64,000 nucleotides of DNA from Actinopolyspora xinjiangensis (GTDB lineage Bacteria > Actinomycetota > Actinomycetes > Mycobacteriales > Pseudonocardiaceae), in the NCBI RefSeq assembly GCF_900104475.1, contig NZ_FNJR01000011.1, positions 1 through 64,000 of the forward strand, given 5' to 3'. Position 1 is the first letter of the stretch. Every line of letters begins with the position of its first letter. The position numbers and the translations under genes are program-made. This document shows, in pieces, positions 50,347-59,879 of this stretch. The notes under the pieces were generated by a model. The model was not told where the DNA came from and made no database searches. It saw nothing but the letters and a program-made list of their open reading frames with translations.

Positions 50347-51057
50347 TCACGCGTCCTGCTCGTCCGAGGCCTCGGCTCGGGTCAACCATCGTGCCACCGC
50401 CACGAGTTTCATGTTGGCGTCCTGGGAGCTGCGGACCAGCAGCTGAAACGCCGCATCGGCATCCAGGTCGAAGCGTTCCATGAGGATGCCCTTGGCCTGC
50501 CCGATCAGGTCACGAGTGGCCAACGCTCGGTGCAGTTGAGCCACGTGGCGGGCCCCGCCAAGGGCGGTGGCCGCGTGCGCGGCGAACAACCCGCCCAACA
50601 GCTGTGATTCCGTCCCGAAACTGCGCGGGCTCCCGGAGTACAGGTTCAACGCGCCCACGGTGTCGTCGCGGGTGAACAGGTGAAACGACAGCATGCTGGC
50701 CACTCGTAGCGCGGTCGCGTCGGGCGCGAACCGGGGCCAGCGGTCCGTCTCGACGGTCAGATCGTCGACTATGACCGTGTGCTGCTCCCGCAGGGCGGTC
50801 ACACAGGGGCCCTCCTGGTAGTCGGCCTGCAGCTGATCCACCTCGTCGACGGTGGGGTCGCTGGTCGCCGCCGAGGTGACCCCGCCATCGCGATGTAACA
50901 ACGACACCCCCGCCTGCTCGGCGCCCGGCACCGTGTCCACGGCGCCGGACACGATCAATCGCAACGCCTCGGTCTCCGAGCTCGACCGCTGTAACCGCTG
51001 TGCGGCCCGCGACAGCTCGACCACGAGGCCGCTCTCCTCGTCGGTCGTCTCGCTCAT
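50347..51057 (-). CDS. GAF-ANTAR regulator 3
   Basis: 236 residues. GAF: VDTVPGAEQAGVSLLHRDGG, DYQEGPCVTALREQHTVIVD, SFHLFTRDDTVGALNLYSGS. ANTAR: DLIGQAKGILMERFDLDADA, AFQLLVRSSQDANMKLVAVA, close to the consensus. It is the first gene of the minus-strand set and is divergent from the GGDEF-EAL gene. The paralogues share domain order but are far from identical, which suggests old duplication and different signals. ATG 51057 or 51060 can serve as start. Confidence 0.85.
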   Translation of the reverse strand: MSETTDEESGLVVELSRAAQRLQRSSSETEALRLIVSGAVDTVPGAEQAGVSLLHRDGGVTSAATSDPTVDEVDQLQADYQEGPCVTALREQHTVIVDDLTVETDRWPRFAPDATALRVASMLSFHLFTRDDTVGALNLYSGSPRSFGTESQLLGGLFAAHAATALGGARHVAQLHRALATRDLIGQAKGILMERFDLDADAAFQLLVRSSQDANMKLVAVARWLTRAEASDEQDA

Positions 51058-51765
51058 CATCACCACCTGACTGAATTGCTGAGGCACGTCGCCCGGTTGG
51101 TCGTGCTGTCCGCACCCGAGGTCGGCCGATCCGCCCGGTCGCGGCGGTGTCACGCGGCTTCGATCACCCGCCTCCTTGTCGTGGCGGTCCGCGCCGTGGC
51201 CGTTGCGATGCCGGGCGATGAGATCAGTCGCCGGGGCTCGGTCGTGTCACGGAAGTGTCGACCTCGTACGGCGGCGAACGTTCCCTTGTTGGACGGGCGG
51301 GCCGCCCCCGCGTTCTTCGATCGGGATGGCGACAACGGCTCGTCCCGGCCGACCCACATGTGTTGACGCTCCCGTCCGTACCAGCGGTCGGCTGGCCGTG
51401 AGGGGCGAACAACTCATACGTACTCACTAGAACCGGGGTCAGTCTCCCGGAGTATCCGAGAGCCCGTCGACGGCCCGACGGTGTTACCCCCTTCTCGTCA
51501 CCTCGAGTGTATACAACTACACAACGTGTGGTGGTGCCGACCTGGCCGTTCCTTTGGTAGGCTAAACATAGCTGGTTGAGCAGAAGCTGGCACGGTTTAT
51601 TGATCCTGGCTACGAGCCCGCTTCGACGAATGAGAATTTCTGTGGCTCGACTTATCTCGCTCGATCGGCCCGTGGGGTGGAACCGCCTCTCACGGTTGGC
51701 CACGAAGATTCCGAGGCTCACGCCGTTCGCATGGGTACGGTTCAGTCCCGCCTCCGGGGGGACTG
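51058..51765. other. Divergent regulatory region, GAF-ANTAR versus GGDEF-EAL
   Basis: About 700 bp, with an AT-richer segment at 51490-51600 containing TAGGCT (51559-51564) and other promoter-like sequence. Frames are open on both strands without recognisable content. Target hairpins for ANTAR proteins could lie here but could not be folded by eye. Confidence 0.35.
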
Positions 51766-53544
51766 ATGATTGATTCGCGCCATTTCCTGCGGCGGGACGC
51801 CTTGGTCAGCTTGCGGGAGCGGCTGAGCGGCTCGGATGGGCACCACGACGGTGTGCTGAGCCATCTGGAAGCGCTCGATGACGCCATTCGAGTGGCGGGA
51901 CGGCCGCCACCACCGCGGCTGATACCGGGCCTGTTCGACCTCGTACCGGTGGCCCTGTTCATCGTCGGTGAGTCCGGCGGAGTGCTGGATGCCAACGACG
52001 CGGCCGGGAGGTTGATCGGCCGCGACCGCACGGAACTGTTGGGCACGAACGAAGCCTCGTTGCCGGGCGAGGGTGGTTCCGGACCTGCGGCGACACCGGA
52101 GAGCCCGCTCCACGGCGAGCTCCGGGTGTTGCCCCACGCCGACGGGCACACCGTGTACTGCCAGGTCCACACCGCTGTCTCGGTCCAGCACGACGGCACT
52201 CGCCTGTGGTTGAAGGTGGCCCAGGACGTCACTACGCAGCAGCAGCGCATCGAACAACTGCACCACCGGGCCAACCACGACGAACTGACCGGACTTCCCA
52301 ATCGCCAGGGTCTGCAAGCCCAGCTGGCCCCCGACCTCGCCCAGGGGCCCCCGACAGGCTTCGCCGTGTTGTTCTGCGACATCGACAACTTCAAACGTGT
52401 CAACGACTCGTGGGGCCACGTCATCGGCGACGAACTGCTGATCACCGTGACCCGGCTGTTGACCGACGCGTTGCCCCAGGACTGCCGCGTGGGCCGCTTC
52501 TCCGGCGACGAGTTCCTGATCACCTGCCCCGACGTGGCGGCTCACGGGGGGATCGAAACATTCGCCGCCCGCGTGTCCGGAATCCTGCGGGTCAGCCTCC
52601 CCCTCGGAGGGCGCCTCGTGCGGATCTCGGGCTCTGTCGGTGCCGCCGCCATCAACGGCGACGCGGCCACCTTCGGCGACCTCGTCCGCTTCGCCGACGC
52701 CGCGATGTTCGACGCCAAACGACGCGGAACCGGCCGCTTCGCCATCGCCGACACCACCCTTGACAACAACAGCACCGGTCAGCTCGATCTGGAGGACCAG
52801 CTCCGCGACGCCCTGGCCAACGAAGGGCTCGCACTGCACTATCAACCCCTCGTAGACGCCCAGGGCAGGATCACCGGTGCCGAGGCGCTCCTGCGGTGGC
52901 CGCACCCGCAGCGAGGCCTGCTCGCTCCCGACGTGATACTGCCCCTGGCCGAACAGGGCGATCTGCTCGCCGAACTCGATCGCTGGGTTCTGCGCACCGC
53001 TCTGGCCGAGGCGGCCACCTGGCCCGAGATCGACATCGCCGTCAACCTCTCCGGTCCGCCCACCAACGAACCCGGCCAGCTCGAAACCCTGGCGACGCTC
53101 GTCACAGCTTCCGGCGTCGATCCCCACCGGGTCATTCTCGAACTCACCGAAACCGCACTACTGGAACTGCCACTGCGTCAGCAGCACACGATGAGCAACC
53201 TGACCGAGCGCGGCGTGGCCTTCGCCATCGACGACTTCGGAACCGGCTACTCCTCACTGGCGCGCCTGCGAGAAATGCCGGCGCAGATCATCAAGCTCGA
53301 CCGCACTTTCCTGCCCACCACCGATGTCGACGACACCAGCGTGGCCATCATCCGCGCCATCGTGGACCTGTGCCGGGCCACCGGACACCACTGCATCGCC
53401 GAAGGCGTCGAAACCCGAGCCCAACGCGACCTCCTCGCCGGCCTCGGTATCGACACCTACCAGGGCTGGCTCTTCGGTCGCCCCGTCCCCGCGGCCGAAT
53501 TCCGCCAAACCGCGATCACGGCGCTCGACAGGCGGCGGGGTTAG
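51766..53544 (+). CDS. GGDEF-EAL cyclic-di-GMP turnover protein
   Basis: 592 residues, no membrane segment. A PAS domain (LFDLVPVALFIVGESGGVLD), a GGDEF domain with CDIDNFKRVNDSWGHVIGDE and active-site RFSGDEFLI (SGDEF, an accepted variant), and an EAL domain with GAEALLRWPHP, VNLSGPP, LELTETALLELP, DDFGTGYSSLARL and KLDRTFLP. Both enzymatic centres look intact, so it may make and degrade c-di-GMP under PAS control. In actinomycetes c-di-GMP governs development through BldD. It is divergent from three GAF-ANTAR genes. Confidence 0.9.
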   Translation: MIDSRHFLRRDALVSLRERLSGSDGHHDGVLSHLEALDDAIRVAGRPPPPRLIPGLFDLVPVALFIVGESGGVLDANDAAGRLIGRDRTELLGTNEASLPGEGGSGPAATPESPLHGELRVLPHADGHTVYCQVHTAVSVQHDGTRLWLKVAQDVTTQQQRIEQLHHRANHDELTGLPNRQGLQAQLAPDLAQGPPTGFAVLFCDIDNFKRVNDSWGHVIGDELLITVTRLLTDALPQDCRVGRFSGDEFLITCPDVAAHGGIETFAARVSGILRVSLPLGGRLVRISGSVGAAAINGDAATFGDLVRFADAAMFDAKRRGTGRFAIADTTLDNNSTGQLDLEDQLRDALANEGLALHYQPLVDAQGRITGAEALLRWPHPQRGLLAPDVILPLAEQGDLLAELDRWVLRTALAEAATWPEIDIAVNLSGPPTNEPGQLETLATLVTASGVDPHRVILELTETALLELPLRQQHTMSNLTERGVAFAIDDFGTGYSSLARLREMPAQIIKLDRTFLPTTDVDDTSVAIIRAIVDLCRATGHHCIAEGVETRAQRDLLAGLGIDTYQGWLFGRPVPAAEFRQTAITALDRRRG

Positions 53545-53855
53545 TCGCGGGGCGGCCTGACTGTTGTGGCGCGAGAAATTGTCGACGTTGAGGTGAGGGG
53601 GCGTGGCGGGAGCGGATGAGAACCGCCGAGTACCTCGCCCGCCGAACCGCATGGCCCCGTCCCGTGCCGCACCGCGACGTCCCGCCCTGTCGGAGGGGCC
53701 GTCGCGCTCGGTACCGCCACCGAGCGATCGCTCATGCGGTCGCCGGGACGGGAGCTCACTAGCGGTCCCTCGACGTGGGACAAGCCGCTACTGTCGGTTC
53801 CGCGAACTCGGTTCGGCCGCCCGGGCGTCCCGGACGGCCGAACCGGAGGAGCGTG
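53545..53855. other. Convergent intergenic region
   Basis: About 310 bp between the converging GGDEF-EAL and peptidoglycan-binding genes. No gene or convincing terminator hairpin was seen. Confidence 0.4.
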
Positions 53856-54272
53856 TCAGCCCCAGCCGTACTGGTAGCTGACGCAGTCGGCGCCGATGTG
53901 CCAGCGCATCGCGTCACGGGTCTGAGGCCCGTACACGCCGTCCCGCGCGATCCCGGCCCGCCGCTGCACGTTCAGCACGGCGTCGCGGGTGGCGGGGCCG
54001 TAGATGCCGTCCACGGCGATGGACTGCCCCTCGCAGGCTCGCAGCGAGCGCTGCAACGCGGTCACGGCCGAACCGCCGTTGCCCACTCCCATCACGCAGT
54101 GGTGGGAGCCGCCGGAGGTCGCCGGGATCACTCCGTCGGCGGTGGTGCAGCTCGGAGTCGCGCTCGTGGCCGCCGAGGACGCGAGCGGAAACGTCGCGAC
54201 GGCCGCCGCCGAGGCCGCCATCACTCCGAGCGCCCTGAGAGCGCGTCCCGTTCCGGTACTCGTTCGTGACAT
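53856..54272 (-). CDS. Secreted peptidoglycan-binding domain protein
   Basis: 138 residues. A signal peptide is visible (RALRALGVMAASAAAVATFP, cleavage near SSAATSA). The mature protein holds one PG_binding_1 domain: AVTALQRSLRACEGQSIAVD, GIYGPATRDAVLNVQRRAGI, DGVYGPQTRDAMRWHIG. There is no catalytic domain. Two cysteines (C in PSCTT and HHCVMG, and near the C-terminus) may form disulfides outside the cell. It lies 117 bp downstream of a larger protein with four such domains and may act with it. Confidence 0.85.
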   Translation of the reverse strand: MSRTSTGTGRALRALGVMAASAAAVATFPLASSAATSATPSCTTADGVIPATSGGSHHCVMGVGNGGSAVTALQRSLRACEGQSIAVDGIYGPATRDAVLNVQRRAGIARDGVYGPQTRDAMRWHIGADCVSYQYGWG

Positions 54273-54389
54273 GGGTGGTCCGCCAATCCTGGGTTCAGTG
54301 GGGGAGGTGCGCCGGGGGGCGACGCCGGTCGTGCTCCGTCCGAGCAGGACCGGCGCTCCGACACCCGACCACCGCTCGTTCCCGCCGGG

Positions 54390-55691
54390 TCACGGCCGGG
54401 TGTAGCCGTAGATGTCGGCCGCGTACGGGTCGATGTTGTACTTGCGGCTGACGGCGTTGGAAACGTTGCCGCCGATGAGGTTCAACGTGCCGTCCGCGTT
54501 GACCGACTCGACGAGGTCCACGTGGACACTGCTCGAAACGCTCGAGGGTCCGGTGCCCCAGAACACCGCGTCACCCGGTTTGATGTCGGAGAAGCCCTGC
54601 GAGGCGGGCACGGAGTGCCCGTTGTTCAGGCCCCACATGTACCAGTTACCGGTGAACCAGTAGCTCGGTACGTCGACCCCGGCCTGCTGCCACACCCAGG
54701 TGCCGAACTTGGCACACCAGGGCTCGCACATGCCGCCGTACTTCTGGCAGTTCGAGCTGCCGTCCTCATGGTAGCCGTGCTCACCGACCGCGATCGCGAC
54801 GATCCTCTCCCGTGTCGAGCCGTCGGCCGGCGGGGCCGGATCTCCCGAGCCGTAGTCGCACATCGTTCGGTCGATGCCCATCTCGCTCATGGTGTTCGGG
54901 CCGGCCATGCCGTCCACGGCCAGCCCGTGGGCGCGCTGGTAGTCCTCGACCGCGGCGCGGGTGCTCGGGCCGTAGGCACCGTCGACGGACGCTCCCGCCT
55001 CCCGCTGGATCTTCCTGACCTGCTGGCTCATGTGGTCACCGGTCACCGGGCCCGCGATCGCGTCGGTGGAGATGCAGGCGTCCCGCTGGAACTCCATGGT
55101 CGCCGAACGCGTCTGCGGCCCGACGATGCCGTCGATCCCGCTCCACGGCAGGTAGCCCATTCCCGCCAGGTTCCACTGCACCTGGTGGGTGTACGAGGAG
55201 GGATACGGCAACCCCTCGACGTCGTCGGAGCAGCCCTTCCGCCGTTCGATGCCCATCGAGCTCATGGTCCGCGGTCCGGCTATGCCGTCGTGGGTGAGGT
55301 TGTGCTCGAACTGGTAGATCGCGACGCTATGGAGCGTCGACATTCCGTAGACGCCGTCGTCGATCGTGTGGGCCGCCCGCTGCACCTCCTCGACCTTGTC
55401 CATCAGCGCGGTGGTCGTGTTGGGGCCGGCGATGCCGTCCACGGCCAGGCACTGTGCGGACTGGAACTTGGTGATGGCCCCGGAGGTCTGCGGGCCGTCG
55501 ACCCCGTCCACCCCCGCCCAGGGCAGGTAGCCGAGCCCGGCGAGGTTCTGCTGGACCTCTTGGACCGACAGGCTGGGGGAGGCCGTCGACTGGCCGGGGG
55601 TGGCGACCGCGCCCGTGGTGGCCAGCAGCAGTGCCAGCAACCCGAACAGCAGGTTACGCGCACCCGCCTTCGGTAAACGTGACTTGCGCAT
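54390..55691 (-). CDS. Secreted CHAP-type peptidoglycan hydrolase with four PG-binding repeats
   Basis: 433 residues. After a signal peptide (NLLFGLLALLLATTGAVATP) come four PG_binding_1-like units, each with a DGxxGPxT core (VDGVDGPQTSGAITKFQSAQ, IDGIVGPQTRSATMEFQRDA and others, about residues 40-290). The C-terminal domain shows the CHAP/NlpC-like nucleophile in MCEPWCAKFGTWVWQQAGVD, SDIKPGDAVFWG and the His in SSSVHVDLVESV. It should cleave peptide bonds in cell-wall peptidoglycan. ATG 55691 has AAGGA six bases upstream. Confidence 0.88.
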   Translation of the reverse strand: MRKSRLPKAGARNLLFGLLALLLATTGAVATPGQSTASPSLSVQEVQQNLAGLGYLPWAGVDGVDGPQTSGAITKFQSAQCLAVDGIAGPNTTTALMDKVEEVQRAAHTIDDGVYGMSTLHSVAIYQFEHNLTHDGIAGPRTMSSMGIERRKGCSDDVEGLPYPSSYTHQVQWNLAGMGYLPWSGIDGIVGPQTRSATMEFQRDACISTDAIAGPVTGDHMSQQVRKIQREAGASVDGAYGPSTRAAVEDYQRAHGLAVDGMAGPNTMSEMGIDRTMCDYGSGDPAPPADGSTRERIVAIAVGEHGYHEDGSSNCQKYGGMCEPWCAKFGTWVWQQAGVDVPSYWFTGNWYMWGLNNGHSVPASQGFSDIKPGDAVFWGTGPSSVSSSVHVDLVESVNADGTLNLIGGNVSNAVSRKYNIDPYAADIYGYTRP

Positions 55692-56172
55692 GGATTCCTT
55701 CCCGAGGAAATCGAGTCGCCGGTCGTGCTGGAGGGGCCGCCGGGCACCGGAGGCGCACGGCGGTGGATCGGTCCGCGATCCGGGCATCGCTTACGCCCAA
55801 CCCCCAGCGAGGACGCGTGTCGGAACACGGCCACGGCCGGCGAACCTGTCGGACCGGATCATCGCGGTGATTCGCCCTCGTGGCCAGGGCCGGTGGGAAC
55901 CGACGGGAATTCCCGGGGCGCGGGTTCCGGGCGCGAGAGGGTGGTGAATCCGGTAATGGGGGCCGTATTCCCACTTCCTGAGTTGTCCACTATGGATAAA
56001 TCAGTGCGTCCCGAACGACACGGGGCCGGGAATTCCCGGACACGCGTCGAGGAACACAACCGTCCCGGGGGGACACGCCGTTTAGAGTCGATCCGACCGC
56101 GGTGACCGTCGAACGGTTCGCCGCACCGCGTCGAGTCAGGGGGACGCGCCACAGCCACGAGAGGACCGGGAC
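55692..56172. other. Divergent intergenic region
   Basis: About 480 bp between the CHAP hydrolase and a membrane-anchored XRE gene. It should contain both promoters. The segment 55950-56010 is AT-richer. No small gene was recognised. Confidence 0.4.
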
Positions 56173-56652
56173 ATGGCACGACAGGAAGATCGGAACTCCG
56201 AGACCGGGGGCGTCGACGAGCTCGTGACCCAGTTGCGAAGACTGCGGGCCCGCAGCGGGCTGACGCTGACGGCGTTGGGGGAACGGACGAATTACAGCAA
56301 GTCCTCGTGGGGGCGTTACCTCAGCGGCAGGACGCTGCCGCCGTACCAGGCGGTGCTGGCCTTCTGCCGGGTCGTCGAAGCCGACCAGGAGCGCGTGCTG
56401 GCGCTGTGGGAAGCCGCCCACCGAGAACGCGCACGACGGGCGAGTCACTGTAGTGAGCGATCGGAGGAGGATGCCGACGGGGACGCGGTGTCCGAATCGG
56501 AGCGCGTTCCGGTGGCGGGGGAGTCATCGGTCGGGGCGACCGGGCGAGACGGCCGGGTCCGCGTGCCGCTCGGGGTGGTGCTCGGCAGCGCGCTCCTCGG
56601 CCTGGGGTTGGGCTGCCTGCTCGGTGCCCGGGTGGTCCGCTCCCACGTTTGA
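56173..56652 (+). CDS. XRE-type regulator with C-terminal membrane anchor
   Basis: 159 residues. The helix-turn-helix lies at about residues 16-75 (LVTQLRRLRARSGLTLTALG, ERTNYSKSSWGRYLSGRTLP). A low-complexity acidic linker follows and a single membrane helix ends the protein (VPLGVVLGSALLGLGLGCLL). The layout, DNA-binding head with a tail anchor, is common in actinobacteria with unknown roles. ATG 56173 has GAGAGGA upstream. It is divergent from the secreted hydrolase, which could be its target. Confidence 0.75.
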   Translation: MARQEDRNSETGGVDELVTQLRRLRARSGLTLTALGERTNYSKSSWGRYLSGRTLPPYQAVLAFCRVVEADQERVLALWEAAHRERARRASHCSERSEEDADGDAVSESERVPVAGESSVGATGRDGRVRVPLGVVLGSALLGLGLGCLLGARVVRSHV

Positions 56653-56708
56653 GGGGTCGGCGGTTCGGCACCGGGAAGGAGCGCGACGGGGAGTTCGGGG
56701 ACGACCCG

Positions 56709-57752
56709 TCAGGAGCGGTCCTTGCGGCGGTAGGCCACCCCGGCGGCCACTCCGGCGGCCAACGCGCTCGCCCCCAGCACGGAGTGCGCGCCGATGCGCG
56801 CGGCCTTGCGGCCGGTCCTGAAGTCGCGGATCTCCCAGCCGCGTGCGCGTGCCGTCTCGCGCAGCCGCTGGTCCGGGTTGACGGCCACGGCTGTTCCCAC
56901 CGCCGAGAGCATCGGCACGTCGTTGGCGGAGTCCGAGTAGGCGGTGCAGCGCCGCAGGTCCAGTCCTTCGCTGGCGGCGAGCGCGCGTACCGCCTGTGCT
57001 TTCGCGCGGCCGTGCAGCATCTCCCCGACGAGCTTGCCGGTGTAGACGCCCTGCGAGTGTTCGGCGACGGTGCCCAACGCGCCGGTCAGTCCGAGCCTGC
57101 GCGCCATGATCTGCGCCAGCTCCACCGGGGTGGCGGTCACCAGCCACACCCGCTGCCCCGCGTCGAGGTGCATCTGCGCCAGTGCTCGGGTGCCCGCCCA
57201 GATCCGGTCGGCCATGAGCTCGTCGTAGATCTCCTCGCTCAGCCCCACGAGGTCGGAGACGTCGCGTCCCGCGACGAACGAGAGTGCCTGCTCCCGGCTG
57301 GCCTGCAGATCCGTGGAGTTCTCCGCGCCCCCGATGCGAAACTTGATCTGTTGCCAGGCGAACCCGGCCAGATCCGCCGCCCGGACGAACTTCCGGGCCG
57401 CCAGCCCCCTGGCGAAGTGGAACAGCGACGCCCCCATCATCATCGTGTTGTCCACGTCGAAGAACGCGGCCGCGGTGAGGTCTCGCGATGCCGCCGTGTT
57501 CCCGTCGTCCGAAGGGGTGGTGACAGCCGCCTCCGCCGAGGCGCGTCCCGCGACCTCGGCGCTGTCCGGGGCGTCCTCCGGCGTCGGCTGCCGCGGTTCG
57601 GACACGTTGTCGTGCTGGTCCCCGTCGTTGGTTTCCTCGGCTGAGCCTGGCCGTGTCGGCACCGCCGCGCCTCCCGGTCTCCTCCGGAGTCGTCCGTTCG
57701 TTGCTGGCCCGCGAGCGGTGGGGGTTTCCGCCGTCGCTCCTACCGCCAGCAT
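56709..57752 (-). CDS. HAD-IB family phosphatase, SerB1-like
   Basis: 347 residues. The catalytic motif [20 protein letters not shown], motif II in [13 protein letters not shown] and motif IV in [18 protein letters not shown] are present, as in the SerB-like HAD-IB group. The first 90 residues are low-complexity and acidic; the C-terminus has a hydrophobic segment ([17 protein letters not shown]). Phosphoserine or a phospholipid-related phosphate may be the substrate. It corresponds to Rv0505c (serB1) in the conserved order. ATG 57752 is the first start; downstream starts are possible. Confidence 0.82.
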   Translation of the reverse strand: MLAVGATAETPTARGPATNGRLRRRPGGAAVPTRPGSAEETNDGDQHDNVSEPRQPTPEDAPDSAEVAGRASAEAAVTTPSDDGNTAASRDLTAAAFFDVDNTMMMGASLFHFARGLAARKFVRAADLAGFAWQQIKFRIGGAENSTDLQASREQALSFVAGRDVSDLVGLSEEIYDELMADRIWAGTRALAQMHLDAGQRVWLVTATPVELAQIMARRLGLTGALGTVAEHSQGVYTGKLVGEMLHGRAKAQAVRALAASEGLDLRRCTAYSDSANDVPMLSAVGTAVAVNPDQRLRETARARGWEIRDFRTGRKAARIGAHSVLGASALAAGVAAGVAYRRKDRS

Positions 57753-57953
57753 TCCTAGCTTAGAGGTATTGTCCGTTTTCGGTGTTGACCCAGTCGGGGC
57801 GGCGTCGTTCCACCGGTGGGAGTGATTTCGAGCCCGTGGCCTGGTGCTTCCGGTGTGCTGCGGTTCCCGGGGCCGTCGGGGTGGGGCGCTGGTGGCGGGG
57901 TGTCGCCCGTTCGGGCGTGGTGTGTTCGCGAGGCCCGTGTCACCCGGGGCGGG

Positions 57954-58697
57954 TCAGCGCGGGTCGTCGGGCAGCAGCTGGGCGAGTCTGCGGATCGCCC
58001 GGTGCTGCAGCGCCTTGACCGCTCCCTCGTTGCGGTTCATCAGCGTCGCGGTCTCGGTCACCGACAGGCCGAGCAGGAAGCGCAGCCGGATGCACTCACG
58101 CTGGTCCGGGTTGAGTCTGCGGACGCAGTCCATCAGTTCGTCGTACGCCGCCTCGGCCAGCACGTGCTGTTCCGGCCCCGGGGGGTGTTGCGCCGTGCCG
58201 CCGTCGCTCTCGCCGGGGTCGGCCAGCGGGATCTCCAGTTTGTTGCGGCTGGACTTGATGTGGTCGAGCAGGAGGTTCTTGGCGATGGTGATGAACCAGG
58301 CGGCTACGTCCCTTCCCTGGTAGCTCACCGAGGCGATGCGCCGTAACGCGCGCGCGAAGGTCTCGCTGGTGATGTCCTCGGCCAGGCAGTGGTCGCTGAC
58401 CCGCAGCAGCACGTAGCGGTAGACCAGGTGCGCGTACTGGTCGTAGAGTCTGCCGAACGCCTGGTTGTCGCCGTCCTGGGCGGCGCGTACGTGGTTCCAG
58501 CCGTCCGGTTCCGCGCGTTCGGCGGGTGCCGGGACGCGGGAGGGGGTGTCGGTGGGTTCCCTCGGTTCGTCCGTCGGGGTGTTTTCCCGGGGCACCACTG
58601 CCTCCTCCGCCAGTGGGGCGGGTGGCTGTTGGGGAGCCTGCTGACGGGCGGGTGGGCGTCGCAGCGTCCGCTGGTGTTGCACCGTGGCCTGAAGCAT
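57954..58697 (-). CDS. bldN: ECF sigma factor, BldN-like
   Basis: 247 residues. An N-terminal extension of about 75 residues rich in Pro, Gln and Glu precedes region 2 (NQAFGRLYDQYAHLVYRYVL, AEDITSETFARALRRIASVS, GRDVAAWFITIAKNLLLDHI) and region 4 (LNPDQRECIRLRFLLGLSVT, TATLMNRNEGAVKALQHRAI). This pattern and the place next to rex-hemA match Streptomyces bldN, which controls morphological development and is made as a proprotein. The RsbN anti-sigma gene that adjoins bldN in Streptomyces is absent. ATG 58697 is chosen; longer frames lack support. Confidence 0.8.
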   Translation of the reverse strand: MLQATVQHQRTLRRPPARQQAPQQPPAPLAEEAVVPRENTPTDEPREPTDTPSRVPAPAERAEPDGWNHVRAAQDGDNQAFGRLYDQYAHLVYRYVLLRVSDHCLAEDITSETFARALRRIASVSYQGRDVAAWFITIAKNLLLDHIKSSRNKLEIPLADPGESDGGTAQHPPGPEQHVLAEAAYDELMDCVRRLNPDQRECIRLRFLLGLSVTETATLMNRNEGAVKALQHRAIRRLAQLLPDDPR

Positions 58698-58981
58698 TCT
58701 CTGGTCCCTGGAGTCTTCGGTGTGATCGTGCGAGCCTCGTCGGGAATCGGTTGTCAGGATCGGCAGCATACGTCTTGTTACTGCCGGGTAGGTAGTGTGT
58801 TCGGGGTTCGAATTGGTGCCGATTTCCCGGCGACCCTCGCTGCCCTCGGTTTCTCGGGCCGGATTTCGGTGATTTCGCCCACCGGCGACCGCCCGGTTGG
58901 GGTGGGCGGGAGCGGTCGTCGGGGACAATCGCCCCCTGCGGGCGAGCGCCCGTGTGAAGCGTTGAGACGAGGTGGTGCGGG

Positions 58982-59233
58982 GTGCCCGGTAACGCCGGTC
59001 ACGAGGTGACGTTGCTCGTTCGGCAGGACTGTCCGGCCTGTGACACCGCTGCCGCCGACATCGACGAGGTGTGCTCAGAGCTGGGGGTGCCCTGGAGCGC
59101 TTCCGACGTCGACTCCGATCCCGAGCTCCGGGCGGAGTACGGCGACCGCGTTCCGGTGATCCTCGTCGACGGTGTCGAACACGGATTCTGGAAGGTGGAA
59201 CCGGGGCGGCTGCGGGCCGCCCTGACCCGTTGA
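58982..59233 (+). CDS. Glutaredoxin-like protein, Rv0508-like
   Basis: 83 residues. A thioredoxin fold with the redox motif CPAC in VTLLVRQDCPACDTAAADID, the cis-proline region RVPVILVDGVEHGF and a final helix. It is a small thiol-disulfide protein, possibly working with mycothiol since glutathione is absent in these bacteria. GTG 58982 is preceded by a purine-rich GAGGTGGTG. The gene lies between divergent bldN-like and rex, as in related genomes. Confidence 0.85.
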   Translation: MPGNAGHEVTLLVRQDCPACDTAAADIDEVCSELGVPWSASDVDSDPELRAEYGDRVPVILVDGVEHGFWKVEPGRLRAALTR

Positions 59234-59645
59234 GCGGGGTCGCGCGAGGCGTTCGGAGCGGCTCTCGCGTGTCCGTTTCGTGTTCGTCGCGGCCCGCAGA
59301 CCACTCGTTTTGGCACCTCGGGGGGCAGTCGGGGAGGATGTCTCAGTACCTGTTCCACAGCTCGGTCCGGTGGCGTCGAGCCGCCCGCCGAGTCGGAGCC
59401 CGATTCGTCGCCGAACGTGACGGCTGCCCGTCCGTGTGTGTTCGGTCATTCGAGGGGTCACCCGACTCGGTGAGAGGGTTCGGTCGGGCCGAGTTCGTTC
59501 GATCCGGGAATCCGGTTCCGGGACAGGTGTCCACTCGTGGACCGTCCGGGGTCGTCGGTTCGGTGGGTCGGCTGGACGCGGTCGGGCCGGTTCCCGGTCG
59601 GGTGCTCGGGTGGGTGTGGGGCTCGTTACTACGGGGCCCGCGAAC
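59234..59645. other. Intergenic region upstream of the Rex operator
   Basis: About 410 bp after the glutaredoxin gene. Frames are open on both strands because of high GC but no domain is visible. No terminator hairpin was noticed. Confidence 0.4.
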
Positions 59646-59665
59646 TTTGTGCACGTGTTCACAAA
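59646..59665. promoter_or_regulatory. Rex operator (ROP) upstream of rex-hemACD
   Basis: The site TTTGTGCACGTGTTCACAAA is a near-perfect inverted repeat matching the Rex consensus TTGTGAANNNNTTCACAA, with one off-consensus base in the left arm (GTGCA for GTGAA). It lies 215 bases before rex and just upstream of promoter-like TAGCTA. Repression would be relieved at high NADH/NAD+. Confidence 0.85.
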
Positions 59666-59879
59666 TAGCTACGGTGGGCGGTGTCGTGTTGCCGGACTCG
59701 TTCCGCGGAATCTCCGCACGCGATTACTGGTGGCGTTGGCACGCGCCCCCGGGTGTCACTTCTTCGTGGTCGGTGTTGTGGCCAACCGGCCGTCACGTTG
59801 CCGAACGGGGCGGCCGCCGGTTCGCGCTTGCCCCGGCCACCGACGGACGCAACAGCAGGCAGGTCGAGGGAGAGCCAGC

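Noticed and set aside
51224-51773. Small frames in the GAF-ANTAR/GGDEF intergenic region as genes
   Set aside because: Neither strand gives a recognisable protein or a supported start; treated as regulatory DNA.
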